This document shows, piece after piece, positions 9,381 through 17,661 of a DNA stretch of 50,852 nucleotides (its first letter is position 1; the number at the start of each line of letters is the position of its first letter). The notes below the pieces were generated by a model. That model was not told the origin of the DNA, made no database searches, and saw only the letters and a program-made list of their open reading frames with translations. A program made the position numbers and the translations under genes. The stretch is from Bacteroidetes bacterium UBA7692 (GTDB lineage: Bacteria > Bacteroidota > Bacteroidia > Chitinophagales > LD1), in contig DLGO01000068.1 in assembly GCA_002482725.1 (NCBI GenBank), forward strand, positions 23,229 to 74,080. The letters run 5' to 3'.

Positions 9381-9453
9381 TGCCTTGCTAAATTAGCGCA
9401 GTTTTGTCAATAAAGGCATTCCTTGCCTTTCTGCAAAAAGCCGTTATGAAATT

Positions 9454-10365
9454 TTAAGCCAGGCTGCTCGATTTGCCTGCCTTGTATTCTTTGTATACCT
9501 CGCGCACTATGCCATCGCCCAGTCCTATCTTGGGTACAAATATCTTTTTGGCATCAGTCCACTTCATCAGCGTCAGGAATATTTCTCCCGCTGGTACTAT
9601 TACGTCCGCCCTGTCGGGGTTCAGGTCCAGTATCTGCATCCTGTCGTCCATAGAGTAGCCTTTGATGCTCTGCACTATTTCATTCAGCGTATCAAAGCTC
9701 ATGGACTTGCCGGGCTTCAGCTGCGCCATTTTCGATAGCCTGTTGATGTTTCCCCCCGAGCCTATGATCGAAAAATTCGGCAGCGTCTTGCAATTTTCTT
9801 TCAGCCAGTCTTTCATCAGCTTCCAATCATTCTTTTCCACCTGGTTGTTCAGCAGGCGTATGGTGCCTATATTGAACGAAGTGGCTGCTATAGCCTCTCC
9901 CTTGCTGAATATCGTAATCTCTGTGCTGCCGCCACCTACGTCTACGAACACGCAGTTCAGCCCTACCTTATTGGCCTGGCTCTGCTGGCTGCTGAATATC
10001 ATATTCGCCTCGCTGTTGCCGCTTATAATGCTGATGTCTATTCCTGCTTCTTCTGCTATGCGTTTCACTATAGCGGGGCCATTCTTAGCCTCGCGCATGG
10101 CACTGGTGGCGCAGCCTATGTAGTGCACTACATCGTTGGCGCGCATCAGGTGCTTGAATGCCGCCATGGCATCCACCAGCTTATCTATGCTTTCCTTGGG
10201 TATCTTGTGCTGCTCCGAAAAGGCATTGCCCCCCAGCCTTACAGGCACGCGTATCAGCGAACTCTTTTTGAAAGCGGTTTCACCACCGTTTTCAAGCACG
10301 TTCACAATCAGCAAACGCACCGAGTTCGATCCGATATCTATAGCAGCTACTTTCTTTATTTCCAC
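9454..10365 (-). CDS. ppx: Ppx/GppA family phosphatase (exopolyphosphatase-like)
   Basis: This 303-residue protein belongs to the ASKHA-fold Ppx/GppA family, which removes terminal phosphate from polyphosphate or pppGpp. The N-terminal phosphate-1 motif is AAIDIGSNSVRLLIV. GCATSAMREAKNG is the second landmark, FVDVGGGSTEITIF the phosphate-2 motif, and IGSGGNINRL the later glycine motif. The protein holds only the core domain and lacks the HD-type C-terminal region of long enterobacterial Ppx, as is usual in Bacteroidota. The start codon is GTG (VEIKKVAAIDIG), with no in-frame ATG just upstream. The choice between polyphosphate and pppGpp as substrate cannot be made from sequence. Confidence 0.9.
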   Translation of the reverse strand: MEIKKVAAIDIGSNSVRLLIVNVLENGGETAFKKSSLIRVPVRLGGNAFSEQHKIPKESIDKLVDAMAAFKHLMRANDVVHYIGCATSAMREAKNGPAIVKRIAEEAGIDISIISGNSEANMIFSSQQSQANKVGLNCVFVDVGGGSTEITIFSKGEAIAATSFNIGTIRLLNNQVEKNDWKLMKDWLKENCKTLPNFSIIGSGGNINRLSKMAQLKPGKSMSFDTLNEIVQSIKGYSMDDRMQILDLNPDRADVIVPAGEIFLTLMKWTDAKKIFVPKIGLGDGIVREVYKEYKAGKSSSLA

Positions 10366-10564
10366 GCCTGTATATGGTAATTATGTAAATGTGAATTAAA
10401 GCCTTTGCCGGGTTTTCACCTGACCCAAGTTTTCAACCAAATGTGTAAGCTATCGCAAATACTTTGTTTTCCGTTAATTTACTGATGTATAGCAGTATAT
10501 AAATGGTGGTTCTTTTGCATTGCCCAAATTCTTACAATTTCATACGCGTCAACTACTTATTATG

Positions 10565-10572
10565 TACTTTTG
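10565..10572 (+). promoter_or_regulatory. Candidate -7 box for the SCO operon
   Basis: TACTTTTG is an exact TAnnTTTG match, 50 bases before the ATG of the SCO gene, in an otherwise gene-free 257-base gap. The -33 position lacks a clear TTTG. Confidence 0.4.
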
Positions 10573-10622
10573 GCGCGCCTTAACCAACTACTTGTCATTG
10601 CCCGTTGTTTTAAATAGTTGAA

Positions 10623-11327
10623 ATGAATTCAAAACTTCGCATTGTTGCACTTATACTGATCATCGCATTACCGGTATTTTTCTTCTTGCTTTTTCGCCCC
10701 TTGGGCAAAATCCCGAGACCTAAAGCACCAAGCCCGATGTATGCAAAAGGGGTGTACGATGACGGAGATACCATCTACCATACTATACCAAGCGCTAAGT
10801 TCCAGACACAGGTGGGCGACTCCCTGGAAATGGATAGCCTGCGAGGAAAAATTTACATCGTTGACTTTTTCTTTACCAGTTGCGCCGGTGTATGCCCGCG
10901 CATGACTACCCAAATGGAGCGCATACAGAAGTCTTTTATAAAGGATGAGCAGCTAAGGCTTGTATCTTTCTCGGTAGATGAAGCAAAGGACAGCGTACCT
11001 GCCCTTCGCGCTTATGCGGAGGCACATAATGCAGTACCCGGCAAGTGGTATTTCCTGCGTGGCAATGAGCAACAGGTATTCGACATGGCGCAAAAAGGAT
11101 TCTTTGTTACGGCCAAAGAAGACGAAACGCCGGAGGATTTTGTACATAGCGAGAAATTTGTGCTGGTAGACTACAATGGCCACATCAGGGGCTATTATAA
11201 TGGCCTGGATTCGCTGGAAGTAAATAAGTGCATGGCCAACGTAGCCCTGCTGCTGCGCAATATGGAGAAGAACTACTCCTTCCGCAAGGACCCGAACAAA
11301 AAGAGCCGTATCAAGGATTTATTTTAA
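10623..11327 (+). CDS. SCO1/SenC family copper chaperone
   Basis: SCO proteins deliver copper to the CuA centre of cytochrome c oxidase or reduce its cysteines, at the outer face of the inner membrane. The 234-residue protein has an N-terminal membrane anchor (about residues 6-22) and a thioredoxin-like domain. The copper ligands are visible: C87 and C91 in the CAGVCP motif and H175 in DFVHSEKFVLVD. It is the first gene of a tight run with a DUF420 membrane protein (19 bases apart) and a small CxxC protein. That arrangement supports a role in oxidase assembly. The oxidase genes themselves are outside the window. Confidence 0.93.
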   Translation: MNSKLRIVALILIIALPVFFFLLFRPLGKIPRPKAPSPMYAKGVYDDGDTIYHTIPSAKFQTQVGDSLEMDSLRGKIYIVDFFFTSCAGVCPRMTTQMERIQKSFIKDEQLRLVSFSVDEAKDSVPALRAYAEAHNAVPGKWYFLRGNEQQVFDMAQKGFFVTAKEDETPEDFVHSEKFVLVDYNGHIRGYYNGLDSLEVNKCMANVALLLRNMEKNYSFRKDPNKKSRIKDLF

Positions 11328-11346
11328 TAGATAAAACACAGATAAA

Positions 11347-11889
11347 ATGTTAGCACCTTCTATTCAAAAAAATGACAAAGTAGCCTACTGGATTATCGGG
11401 GTATTGTCTGTAGTGGTTTTTGCTGCAGTGGTATTGCTGAAGCAGGTGGAGCTCAAAATCAACCTGGGTTTCGATGTACATATCTTTGCCAAGTTCAATG
11501 CGGCTATCAACTCCACCGTCAGCCTTTTGTTGCTGGTAGGCTTGTTCCTGGTAAAGCAGCGCAGGTACGAGCAGCACAAAAAGGTAATGCTTTCTGCGGT
11601 GGTACTCTCTGCACTATTCTTGGTGTTTTACATAGCCCACCATTTGCTGAGCGGTAATACTGCTTATGGCGGTGTCGGGCCAATAAGGATGTTTTATTTC
11701 ATATTGCTTATCACGCATATTTTTTTTGCGGCTGTTATATTGCCTTTCATTCTGCTGGTGTCATACCGAGGCCTTACCGGCGAGTATGCCAGGCATAAGA
11801 AAATTGCGCGCATCACATTCCCGATATGGCTGTATGTATCCATTACGGGAGTTATTGTTTACCTTATGATTTCGCCATATTATGTTTAA
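11347..11889 (+). CDS. DUF420 family integral membrane protein
   Basis: This 180-residue protein has about five hydrophobic helices. It matches the DUF420 (YozB-like) pattern, with conserved histidines within or beside helices (HIFAKFNAAIN, YEQHKKVM, FYIAHHLL, HIFFAAVILPF). DUF420 genes are regularly found beside SCO and cytochrome oxidase genes, but the biochemical role is not known to me. The histidines on helices could bind heme or copper, which is inference. It sits between the SCO gene and the small CxxC protein. Its end is close to, or overlaps, the next open frame, depending on the start chosen there. Confidence 0.88.
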   Translation: MLAPSIQKNDKVAYWIIGVLSVVVFAAVVLLKQVELKINLGFDVHIFAKFNAAINSTVSLLLLVGLFLVKQRRYEQHKKVMLSAVVLSALFLVFYIAHHLLSGNTAYGGVGPIRMFYFILLITHIFFAAVILPFILLVSYRGLTGEYARHKKIARITFPIWLYVSITGVIVYLMISPYYV

Positions 11890-11899
11890 ATTTACAAGT

Positions 11900-12145
11900 A
11901 TGAAAAAGGTAATTGTTTCGGTTTGTATTTTGGTTGTATTGCTTGCCTTTGCCGGTACAGCATCCGCACAGTGCGCCATGTGCCAGGCTACTGCCGAAAC
12001 ATCGCTGGAGGCTGGTGCTTCTGCAGCGGCAGGTATTAACAAAGGGGTATTGTATCTTTTTATTACGCCTTACCTGGTAGCGGCTACTATTTTCTTTTTT
12101 TGGTGGAGGGCCAAAAAGAGGGTAGAGGCTGAAACTACGGCTTAG
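11900..12145 (+). CDS. Small exported or membrane protein with a CxxC motif
   Basis: This is an 81-residue protein when started at the ATG at 11900. An upstream in-frame ATG at 11882 would add six residues and overlap DUF420. I prefer 11900 because it gives a clean signal sequence (MKKVIVSV ... ASAQ). The mature part begins with C25 and C28 in QCAMCQ, followed by a Gly/Ala-rich helix and a membrane segment (about residues 52-70) with a basic tail (WWRAKKR). No enzyme domain is visible. As the third gene of the SCO-DUF420 run it may take part in copper or thiol chemistry during oxidase assembly. That is inference from context and the CxxC motif. Confidence 0.8.
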   Translation: MKKVIVSVCILVVLLAFAGTASAQCAMCQATAETSLEAGASAAAGINKGVLYLFITPYLVAATIFFFWWRAKKRVEAETTA

Positions 12146-12179
12146 CATATTATTTCAGCGCTTTCTCCGTTCCGGTTAT

Positions 12180-13055
12180 ATGCAATTTTTAAAAGCCTTT
12201 ATTGCTACCTTGCTTTTGACAGTAGCTGTCGCCGCCAAAGCACAAATAAGTATTGATACAAATGAGCTGCGCATTGTCACCTACAATGTAAAGATGCTGC
12301 CGCGTATATTGGCACACCTGAAGCACCATCCTGTAAAACGTGCCAGGCTTATACCGGCTAAGCTTATAGAGGACAGTGTACACATAGTTTGCTTTCAGGA
12401 GGCCTTCGATGGTAAGTCTATCCGTGAGCTAAAGCGCTTGCTGAAACCCCACTTCCCTTATACAGTCGGCCCTGCCAACAAGCGTCCGGGATTCAAGCTC
12501 AGTAGCGGGGTTATTATATTCAGTAAGCTTCCTTTGAGTTTCGTCAGCGAAATAGATTTTATCGATTGTGAAAAAGAAGACTGCGCTGCGCGTAAGGGAG
12601 CACTGCTGGTAGCATCTTCATGGCAGGGGCAGCCTTTCCAGATTATGGGCACACATGCCGAGGCCGGGGGCGATTTGAAGTTTAAATGCGGCCAGCTCTG
12701 CGAAATGCGTGATATGGTGCAGCAATACAAAAAAGACAGTGTGCCGCAATTCTTACTTGGCGACTTCAATATGAAAAAGGGTATGCCGGTATACGATTCG
12801 CTTATTTCCATTTTTGGTGCAGAGGACGGTCCGCTTACAGGTGAGCTACAATATACCTCTGATGCCAAACTGAACGATATGCGCAGGTACAACCCCGATA
12901 AGCGCGGGCAGGTGGATTATATCTTGTACAAAGGCAATGGCATAGTACCGCGCAGGATAGAGCGCGAAGTAAAGCGCTACCAGCAAAACTGGGACTCAAA
13001 GCATAAGGACTTGTCCGATCACTTCGGTGTATTGATGAAGGTCAGCTTTCACTAG
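12180..13055 (+). CDS. Secreted endonuclease/exonuclease/phosphatase-fold hydrolase, sphingomyelinase-like
   Basis: This 291-residue protein has a signal peptide (residues 1-21, ending AKAQ) and the DNase I-like metal-dependent phosphodiesterase fold. Catalytic landmarks are TYNVKM, the Glu in CFQEAFD, GTHAEA, GDFNM, VDYIL and the terminal Asp-His pair in LSDHFGV. The stretch SSGVIIFSK followed by a CxxxDCAARKGALL segment resembles bacterial neutral sphingomyelinases rather than nucleases or inositol phosphatases. A sphingomyelinase or related phospholipid C-type activity is therefore the best guess. Export suggests it acts in the periplasm or outside. It stands alone, 34 bases after the CxxC gene and before a strong terminator. 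Confidence 0.8.
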   Translation: MQFLKAFIATLLLTVAVAAKAQISIDTNELRIVTYNVKMLPRILAHLKHHPVKRARLIPAKLIEDSVHIVCFQEAFDGKSIRELKRLLKPHFPYTVGPANKRPGFKLSSGVIIFSKLPLSFVSEIDFIDCEKEDCAARKGALLVASSWQGQPFQIMGTHAEAGGDLKFKCGQLCEMRDMVQQYKKDSVPQFLLGDFNMKKGMPVYDSLISIFGAEDGPLTGELQYTSDAKLNDMRRYNPDKRGQVDYILYKGNGIVPRRIEREVKRYQQNWDSKHKDLSDHFGVLMKVSFH

Positions 13056-13062
13056 CAGGCAT

Positions 13063-13094
13063 AAAAAAGGAGGATTGAAAAATCCTCCTTTTTT
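13063..13094. terminator. Bidirectional Rho-independent terminator
   Basis: The perfect arms AAAAAAGGAGGATT (13063-13076) and AATCCTCCTTTTTT (13081-13094) enclose a GAAA loop. The T-run ends the sphingomyelinase-like gene, and the matching A-run lets the hairpin serve the convergent minus-strand gene as well. Confidence 0.9.
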
Positions 13095-13117
13095 GCATAT
13101 AGTTTTATGTGTATGGC

Positions 13118-13996
13118 TTATTCGTAGTAGTAAACCAACAGGTTGTATGCTTCAGAAGCATTTACCCTGCCTGCTATTTCAGTACGCTTAGAACCATCGC
13201 TATTATAAAGTTCAAATACATCCTGAAGTCCTGTATCAAGATTTACTATAGATATTACAGTATCCATTTCTTTCAGGTTTTTCAGGAAGCTTACCACTTC
13301 TTTAGTTGCTTCATATAGTGTCAGGTTGTTGTCTATATGCACTATCACGTGGTACAATACACCATTAGACCTGCAAGCAGCCAGGAACCTGCGCTCGCGT
13401 GCATTGGCACTTGAGTTGGATGCACCTACTTTCAGCTGATCTTCAAACGCAAGTAAGTGCGTTTGGAATACTGTTGCCTGCTCGGATTTTGCCCACTCGA
13501 TAAACTCGTATTTGTCAGAGTATTTTTTCAGGTCAAGTGATTTTTTTACACCGGTAGATGCGAAAGTGATATTTACCAGTTTTTCTTTGGTATTGGTTAC
13601 TGCTATACCTCCTGTAGCCTGCACTATTACAAGGCCATCAAATTTGTCAGTAAAGTTCTCATTTACCATCCTGCCATTGTCTACAGTCAATCCTTCCGGT
13701 CCGCTGAAGTCTTTGGTGATATAGGTTCCGCTCGATACCAAAACGATATTGCGGCCTACTTTCCAATCCAGGTATCTTTGGTATACTGTTTTGCCACCTT
13801 CTTTAAAGGCAAAATACTTGGCCTTTACACGCTGGTTGGTCCTATTCATCATTACCACACGGTAGTTGATGCCATTTTCTTTGGCGGTAGATATTTTAAC
13901 GTCGTTGGTGTCGTAGGTCATTGGTGCTACCACACTTTTGAAAGAGGCAAGAGTCAGGATTACTAAAAATGTAAGAAACGGGATGGCTTTTTTCAT
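13118..13996 (-). CDS. Exported protein of unknown function (possible phosphodiester glycosidase-like)
   Basis: The protein has 292 residues when started at the ATG at 13996. A TTG-started extension to 14032 is possible, but it would put 12 polar residues in front of the signal sequence, so I reject it. The N terminus (MKKAIPFLTFLVILTLASF) is a signal peptide or anchor. The mature part is rich in beta strands. The GLTVDNGRMV, GGIAVTNTK, YHVIVHIDNNLTL and VNLDTGLQDVF stretches faintly recall phosphodiester glycosidase (NAGPA/DUF2233) proteins. The expected run of catalytic motifs is not clear enough to assert this. It is monocistronic, flanked by a terminator and a histidine kinase. Function unassigned. 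Confidence 0.75.
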   Translation of the reverse strand: MKKAIPFLTFLVILTLASFKSVVAPMTYDTNDVKISTAKENGINYRVVMMNRTNQRVKAKYFAFKEGGKTVYQRYLDWKVGRNIVLVSSGTYITKDFSGPEGLTVDNGRMVNENFTDKFDGLVIVQATGGIAVTNTKEKLVNITFASTGVKKSLDLKKYSDKYEFIEWAKSEQATVFQTHLLAFEDQLKVGASNSSANARERRFLAACRSNGVLYHVIVHIDNNLTLYEATKEVVSFLKNLKEMDTVISIVNLDTGLQDVFELYNSDGSKRTEIAGRVNASEAYNLLVYYYE

Positions 13997-14091
13997 GTAT
14001 TTATAACTGCATTTTTGGTACTGTTGCCGCAAATGTATGAATTCATATTCATTATATACAAAATTTAAAGGCTACCAAAAATGCCCTTTTC

Positions 14092-15894
14092 TTACAGGGC
14101 AGGCAGCGTAAAGCAAAAAGCGGTTCCACCCAGCGAACTGTCTTCTATCCAGATACTGCCATGCAACTGCTTTATAATTTTTTTGCAGATGGCAAGTCCT
14201 ATGCCTGTTCCCGAAAATTCATTGCGGTTGTGTAGCCTTTTGAATAGCTCAAATACCTTTTCACGATGTGCCTCGGCTATGCCAATACCATTGTCCTCTA
14301 TGCGCATCAGGTGGTATGCTCCCAGGTTCTTGGATGTTACTTTTATATATCGCTCTTCATTTTTGTTGTACTTAATGCCATTGGTCATCAGGTTCTGGAA
14401 TAGCTGGGTCATGCGCTCCTCATCGGCACCTACAATCGGCATATCCGGTGCGTCTATAGTCACCTTTATGTTTGGGTATTGTTCTTTTACTGTTTCTATG
14501 GTGAGCTTCAATACATCTTTCAGGTCTACAGAGCGAAGCCGCTCTTCGGCACCTATTTTAGAGAACTGCAGTATGGAGTCTATCAGCGAAAACATCCGGT
14601 GGCCACCCTCCCTTATATAGTGCATATAATGCTGCTGGTCTTCAGTCAGCGGTGTTTCAAAAGATCTTTCCAGCAGTTTGGTATAGTTGGTTATCATGCG
14701 CAGTGGCTCTTTCAGGTCATGCGATGCCACGTAAGCAAACTGATTCAGCTCATCGTTGCTCTGCTTCAGTTTCTGGTTATATACTTCTATCTCTTCGTTC
14801 TTTTTCTTTAGTAGCTCAAACTCCTTCTCGGCGTGTTCCAGCTCAAAGCGCAGCCTTGCTTCCTGCACCGCAGCCTTCCTGTCAAATGTCAGTTGTTGCT
14901 GTGTTTCTTCATGGTGCTTTTTCATATAGTGCAATGCCTCCTTCAGGTTGCCTATCTGCTCATATACAGCACTTTTTACACTATAAACTACCGTCAGGTA
15001 TACTTTGGATTTGGTTTCCAGCATTAGCTCTTCTGCCTCATCCAGGAATTTCAGTGCACTTTCAAAATCACCCTTCATCAGGTGTGCTTCGCCCAATTGA
15101 AAAAGGTAAAAGCCATATTGCGCTGCCTGCCCTTGTCCTTTTACTTTCTCGGCAACGCTTTTCATCATGGCAATACCCTCGTCAAACTCGCCAAGGTGGC
15201 ATTTGCCAAATCCATAATTCATGCGTGCAGATGCCATATTCATAGCATCCTCATCTTCTATTTCCAATGCTTCTATTGCCAGTGCAAAATATTTCATCCG
15301 CTCTTCTATAGGAGCGTCTGATGGCAAAGCGCTGCCATAAAAATTGTAGCATCGGCCAATTCCGCTGTTATCTTCTACTTCCTTAAACAAGCTCAATGCC
15401 TTTTCAAGGTATTCATAGTTTTCATCAGGTACGCCCAACTGGCTGAAAAGCTTTACTACATTATAATTCAGGTTGCCTAATAATGATTTACAGTCTTTAT
15501 CCAGGTCAGGGATATTTTCCAGCATATTTATCGCCTTCAAGTAGGCTGCCCTGGCTTCCGAATACATGCCTGATATATCGTAGCATATACCTTGCATATT
15601 CAGCATCCGTGCTTTTATATATGGCAGGTTGCACTGCTCTACTACCAATGCATTTTTCCTGAATAGCTCCAATACTTTATCATGCGCACCTTCAATCTTA
15701 TAATAATAGCTCGCTATCTGAAAAAGTGACAGTACAATTTTTACTTTGTTTTGGGTAGTGGTGGCAATCTCCAGAGCCTCTTCTGCCAGTGTCAGCGCCC
15801 GCTCGTCTTTGGACGACATATAACTTTTAGCCTCCTCTATTAGAGAATCTATCAATTCATTTGTCGATACAGAGGCAATCTCGTGTTCCTTCAT
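14092..15894 (-). CDS. Soluble TPR-sensor histidine kinase
   Basis: This 600-residue protein has no membrane segment and no signal peptide. Residues about 10-335 are helical tetratricopeptide-type repeats. A charged coiled coil follows (about 335-380). Then come the kinase core HisKA (phospho-acceptor His392 in VASHDLKEPLR) and an HATPase domain with N box (NLMTNGIKYNK), G1 (IEDNGIGI) and G2 (SGTGIGLAICKKI). The H-box sequence is the bacteriophytochrome/HWE-distant type common in Bacteroidota. No response regulator is adjacent, so its partner is elsewhere. The TPR region probably senses a protein or peptide ligand in the cytoplasm. Upstream lies a short inverted repeat, GAAC-N5-GTTC, near 15972. 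Confidence 0.93.
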   Translation of the reverse strand: MKEHEIASVSTNELIDSLIEEAKSYMSSKDERALTLAEEALEIATTTQNKVKIVLSLFQIASYYYKIEGAHDKVLELFRKNALVVEQCNLPYIKARMLNMQGICYDISGMYSEARAAYLKAINMLENIPDLDKDCKSLLGNLNYNVVKLFSQLGVPDENYEYLEKALSLFKEVEDNSGIGRCYNFYGSALPSDAPIEERMKYFALAIEALEIEDEDAMNMASARMNYGFGKCHLGEFDEGIAMMKSVAEKVKGQGQAAQYGFYLFQLGEAHLMKGDFESALKFLDEAEELMLETKSKVYLTVVYSVKSAVYEQIGNLKEALHYMKKHHEETQQQLTFDRKAAVQEARLRFELEHAEKEFELLKKKNEEIEVYNQKLKQSNDELNQFAYVASHDLKEPLRMITNYTKLLERSFETPLTEDQQHYMHYIREGGHRMFSLIDSILQFSKIGAEERLRSVDLKDVLKLTIETVKEQYPNIKVTIDAPDMPIVGADEERMTQLFQNLMTNGIKYNKNEERYIKVTSKNLGAYHLMRIEDNGIGIAEAHREKVFELFKRLHNRNEFSGTGIGLAICKKIIKQLHGSIWIEDSSLGGTAFCFTLPAL

Positions 15895-16000
15895 CTGCTG
15901 TTACTCATTGGTTTCGTAAAACTTTTATTGGCGATGATGATGATGATTGAAATTTTGAGGATTACAAATATGAACTTTTTGTTCTAAAAACAGCGGGGCA

Positions 16001-17656
16001 TTATTTCCTCGCACTTAGTATTTCGTTGTATGTCGCAGGAGTTTTCAATATCTCAATTGCTTTGGCCACTCTTTCATCACTTAGCAGTTGTTTTTCTTCT
16101 TTTCCCGGTACATAGTAGTAGCGTCCCACGATTTCTGCTTCCAATAGTTTGCTTATAGTGGCTTTTTCTTTTAACAAATCCTGCTGTTTATCTGCTTGAA
16201 TGATTTTTATCACCCGATCATAGTCTTCTTTTACAGACTCAAAATACTTCTCATCTGTTGCAGATTCTTTTAATTTCTCCAGCACATCCTCGCTTTCAGT
16301 TTTGTAATTAAAGTTTTTGCTCTTTGCAAAAGCAATGAAATCGTTGTACTCGCTATCGCTCATTTTAAATTCAGCTGGTTTTGCTATTTGCTTATTCTTT
16401 AGTCTGTATTGAGTAGCGTAGTCAAATATTATACTCTTGGATATAAGCGCTTGTACAGCCCTGCTATATACTGTTTTGCTCAGCACCACATCAGGGTTTA
16501 CGCCGCCCCCGTCATATACAGTTCTGCCCATTTTTGTTTTAAATGCCCTGATAAGCGAGTCCGGCACCTTGCTTGCACTGCCATCTGCATTGTGCACATC
16601 GTAGTTTATAGCTTGTATGCACCTGCCACTTGGTATATAGTATTTGGCGGTAGTTACTTTTAGCATAGTGTTATATGCAAGTGGTTTGGTTATTTGCACC
16701 AGTCCCTTGCCATAAGTTTTTTGGCCTACTATCACCCCTCTGTCCAGGTCTTGTATAGTGCCAGACACTATTTCTGATGCCGATGCGCTCATGTTATCGG
16801 TTATCACTGCTATCGGTATACGAGTGTCGCTGGCAGAGTCCAGGGTACGGTAGGTAGCATTCCACTCATCTACTTTACCTTTGGTAGTTACTACCAGCTG
16901 GTTTTTAGGAATAAACACATTCACCACATTTACTGCTTCTACCAATAAGCCGCCGGGATTACCACGCAGGTCCAGGATGATGCTTTTCAGGTCAGGGTTA
17001 GCTCTTTTCAGGCTATCAAAGGCATTGCGTACGTCGCGGCCTGCATCTGCATTGAATATTTTAAGCCTTATAACTCCTATACCGGGTGTTACTATACCAA
17101 AGAAAGGAACGTTTGTCTCCTGTGTTTCAATTCTTGTAAGCGAGAAGTTTTTTATCTCGGTTTTGTTGTCAATACCCACTTTCTCCACAGTTACCTCTAC
17201 CGTAGAAGCCGGTTTGCCACGCAGGTTGCGCTCTATCTCATCTTTTGTGCGGCCTTTGGTTTCCTTGCCGTCTATGCTTAGTAATTTATCGCCTATGCTC
17301 AGTCCCATCAGGTCTGCCGACAGGCCTTTGGTTATTTCTGTTATAGTAGCAGCGCCATCATGCACTTCTACACTCAGGCCCGCTCCGCCAAATTTCCCTG
17401 TTTGCTCCATCTTGGCAGCTTCTATCTGCGATTCGCTGAAATAGTTGGTATATGGGTCCAGCGTTTTCAGCATCCCATCCATAAAGTTGCGCATGAGCTT
17501 GCTTGGGTCCGTATCATCTACATAGGTTGTGTTTACCTCCCTGTACAGCGAGCCAAATACATCCATATTCTGCGTTACCTCAAAGTATTTGTCTGCAAAG
17601 GCATAGCTGCTTATGGCGGCAACTGCTACGATCAATATTCCTGCTATTCTTTTCAT
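16001..17656 (-). CDS. S41 family C-terminal processing peptidase (copy 2)
   Basis: This is a 551-residue exported serine peptidase of the CtpA/Prc family. It has a signal peptide (about 1-21), a helical N-terminal region, a PDZ domain (about 85-170) that binds substrate C termini, and the S41 core (LDLRGNPGG, then SASASEIVSG at about 285-295 with the nucleophilic Ser). The catalytic Lys is in TYGKGLVQ at about residue 314. It is expected to trim or degrade periplasmic proteins. The gene follows its paralog after only 5 bases, and both proteins have exactly 551 residues with the same domain order. This indicates tandem duplication and cotranscription. Confidence 0.95.
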   Translation of the reverse strand: MKRIAGILIVAVAAISSYAFADKYFEVTQNMDVFGSLYREVNTTYVDDTDPSKLMRNFMDGMLKTLDPYTNYFSESQIEAAKMEQTGKFGGAGLSVEVHDGAATITEITKGLSADLMGLSIGDKLLSIDGKETKGRTKDEIERNLRGKPASTVEVTVEKVGIDNKTEIKNFSLTRIETQETNVPFFGIVTPGIGVIRLKIFNADAGRDVRNAFDSLKRANPDLKSIILDLRGNPGGLLVEAVNVVNVFIPKNQLVVTTKGKVDEWNATYRTLDSASDTRIPIAVITDNMSASASEIVSGTIQDLDRGVIVGQKTYGKGLVQITKPLAYNTMLKVTTAKYYIPSGRCIQAINYDVHNADGSASKVPDSLIRAFKTKMGRTVYDGGGVNPDVVLSKTVYSRAVQALISKSIIFDYATQYRLKNKQIAKPAEFKMSDSEYNDFIAFAKSKNFNYKTESEDVLEKLKESATDEKYFESVKEDYDRVIKIIQADKQQDLLKEKATISKLLEAEIVGRYYYVPGKEEKQLLSDERVAKAIEILKTPATYNEILSARK

Positions 17657-17661
17657 ATCTG

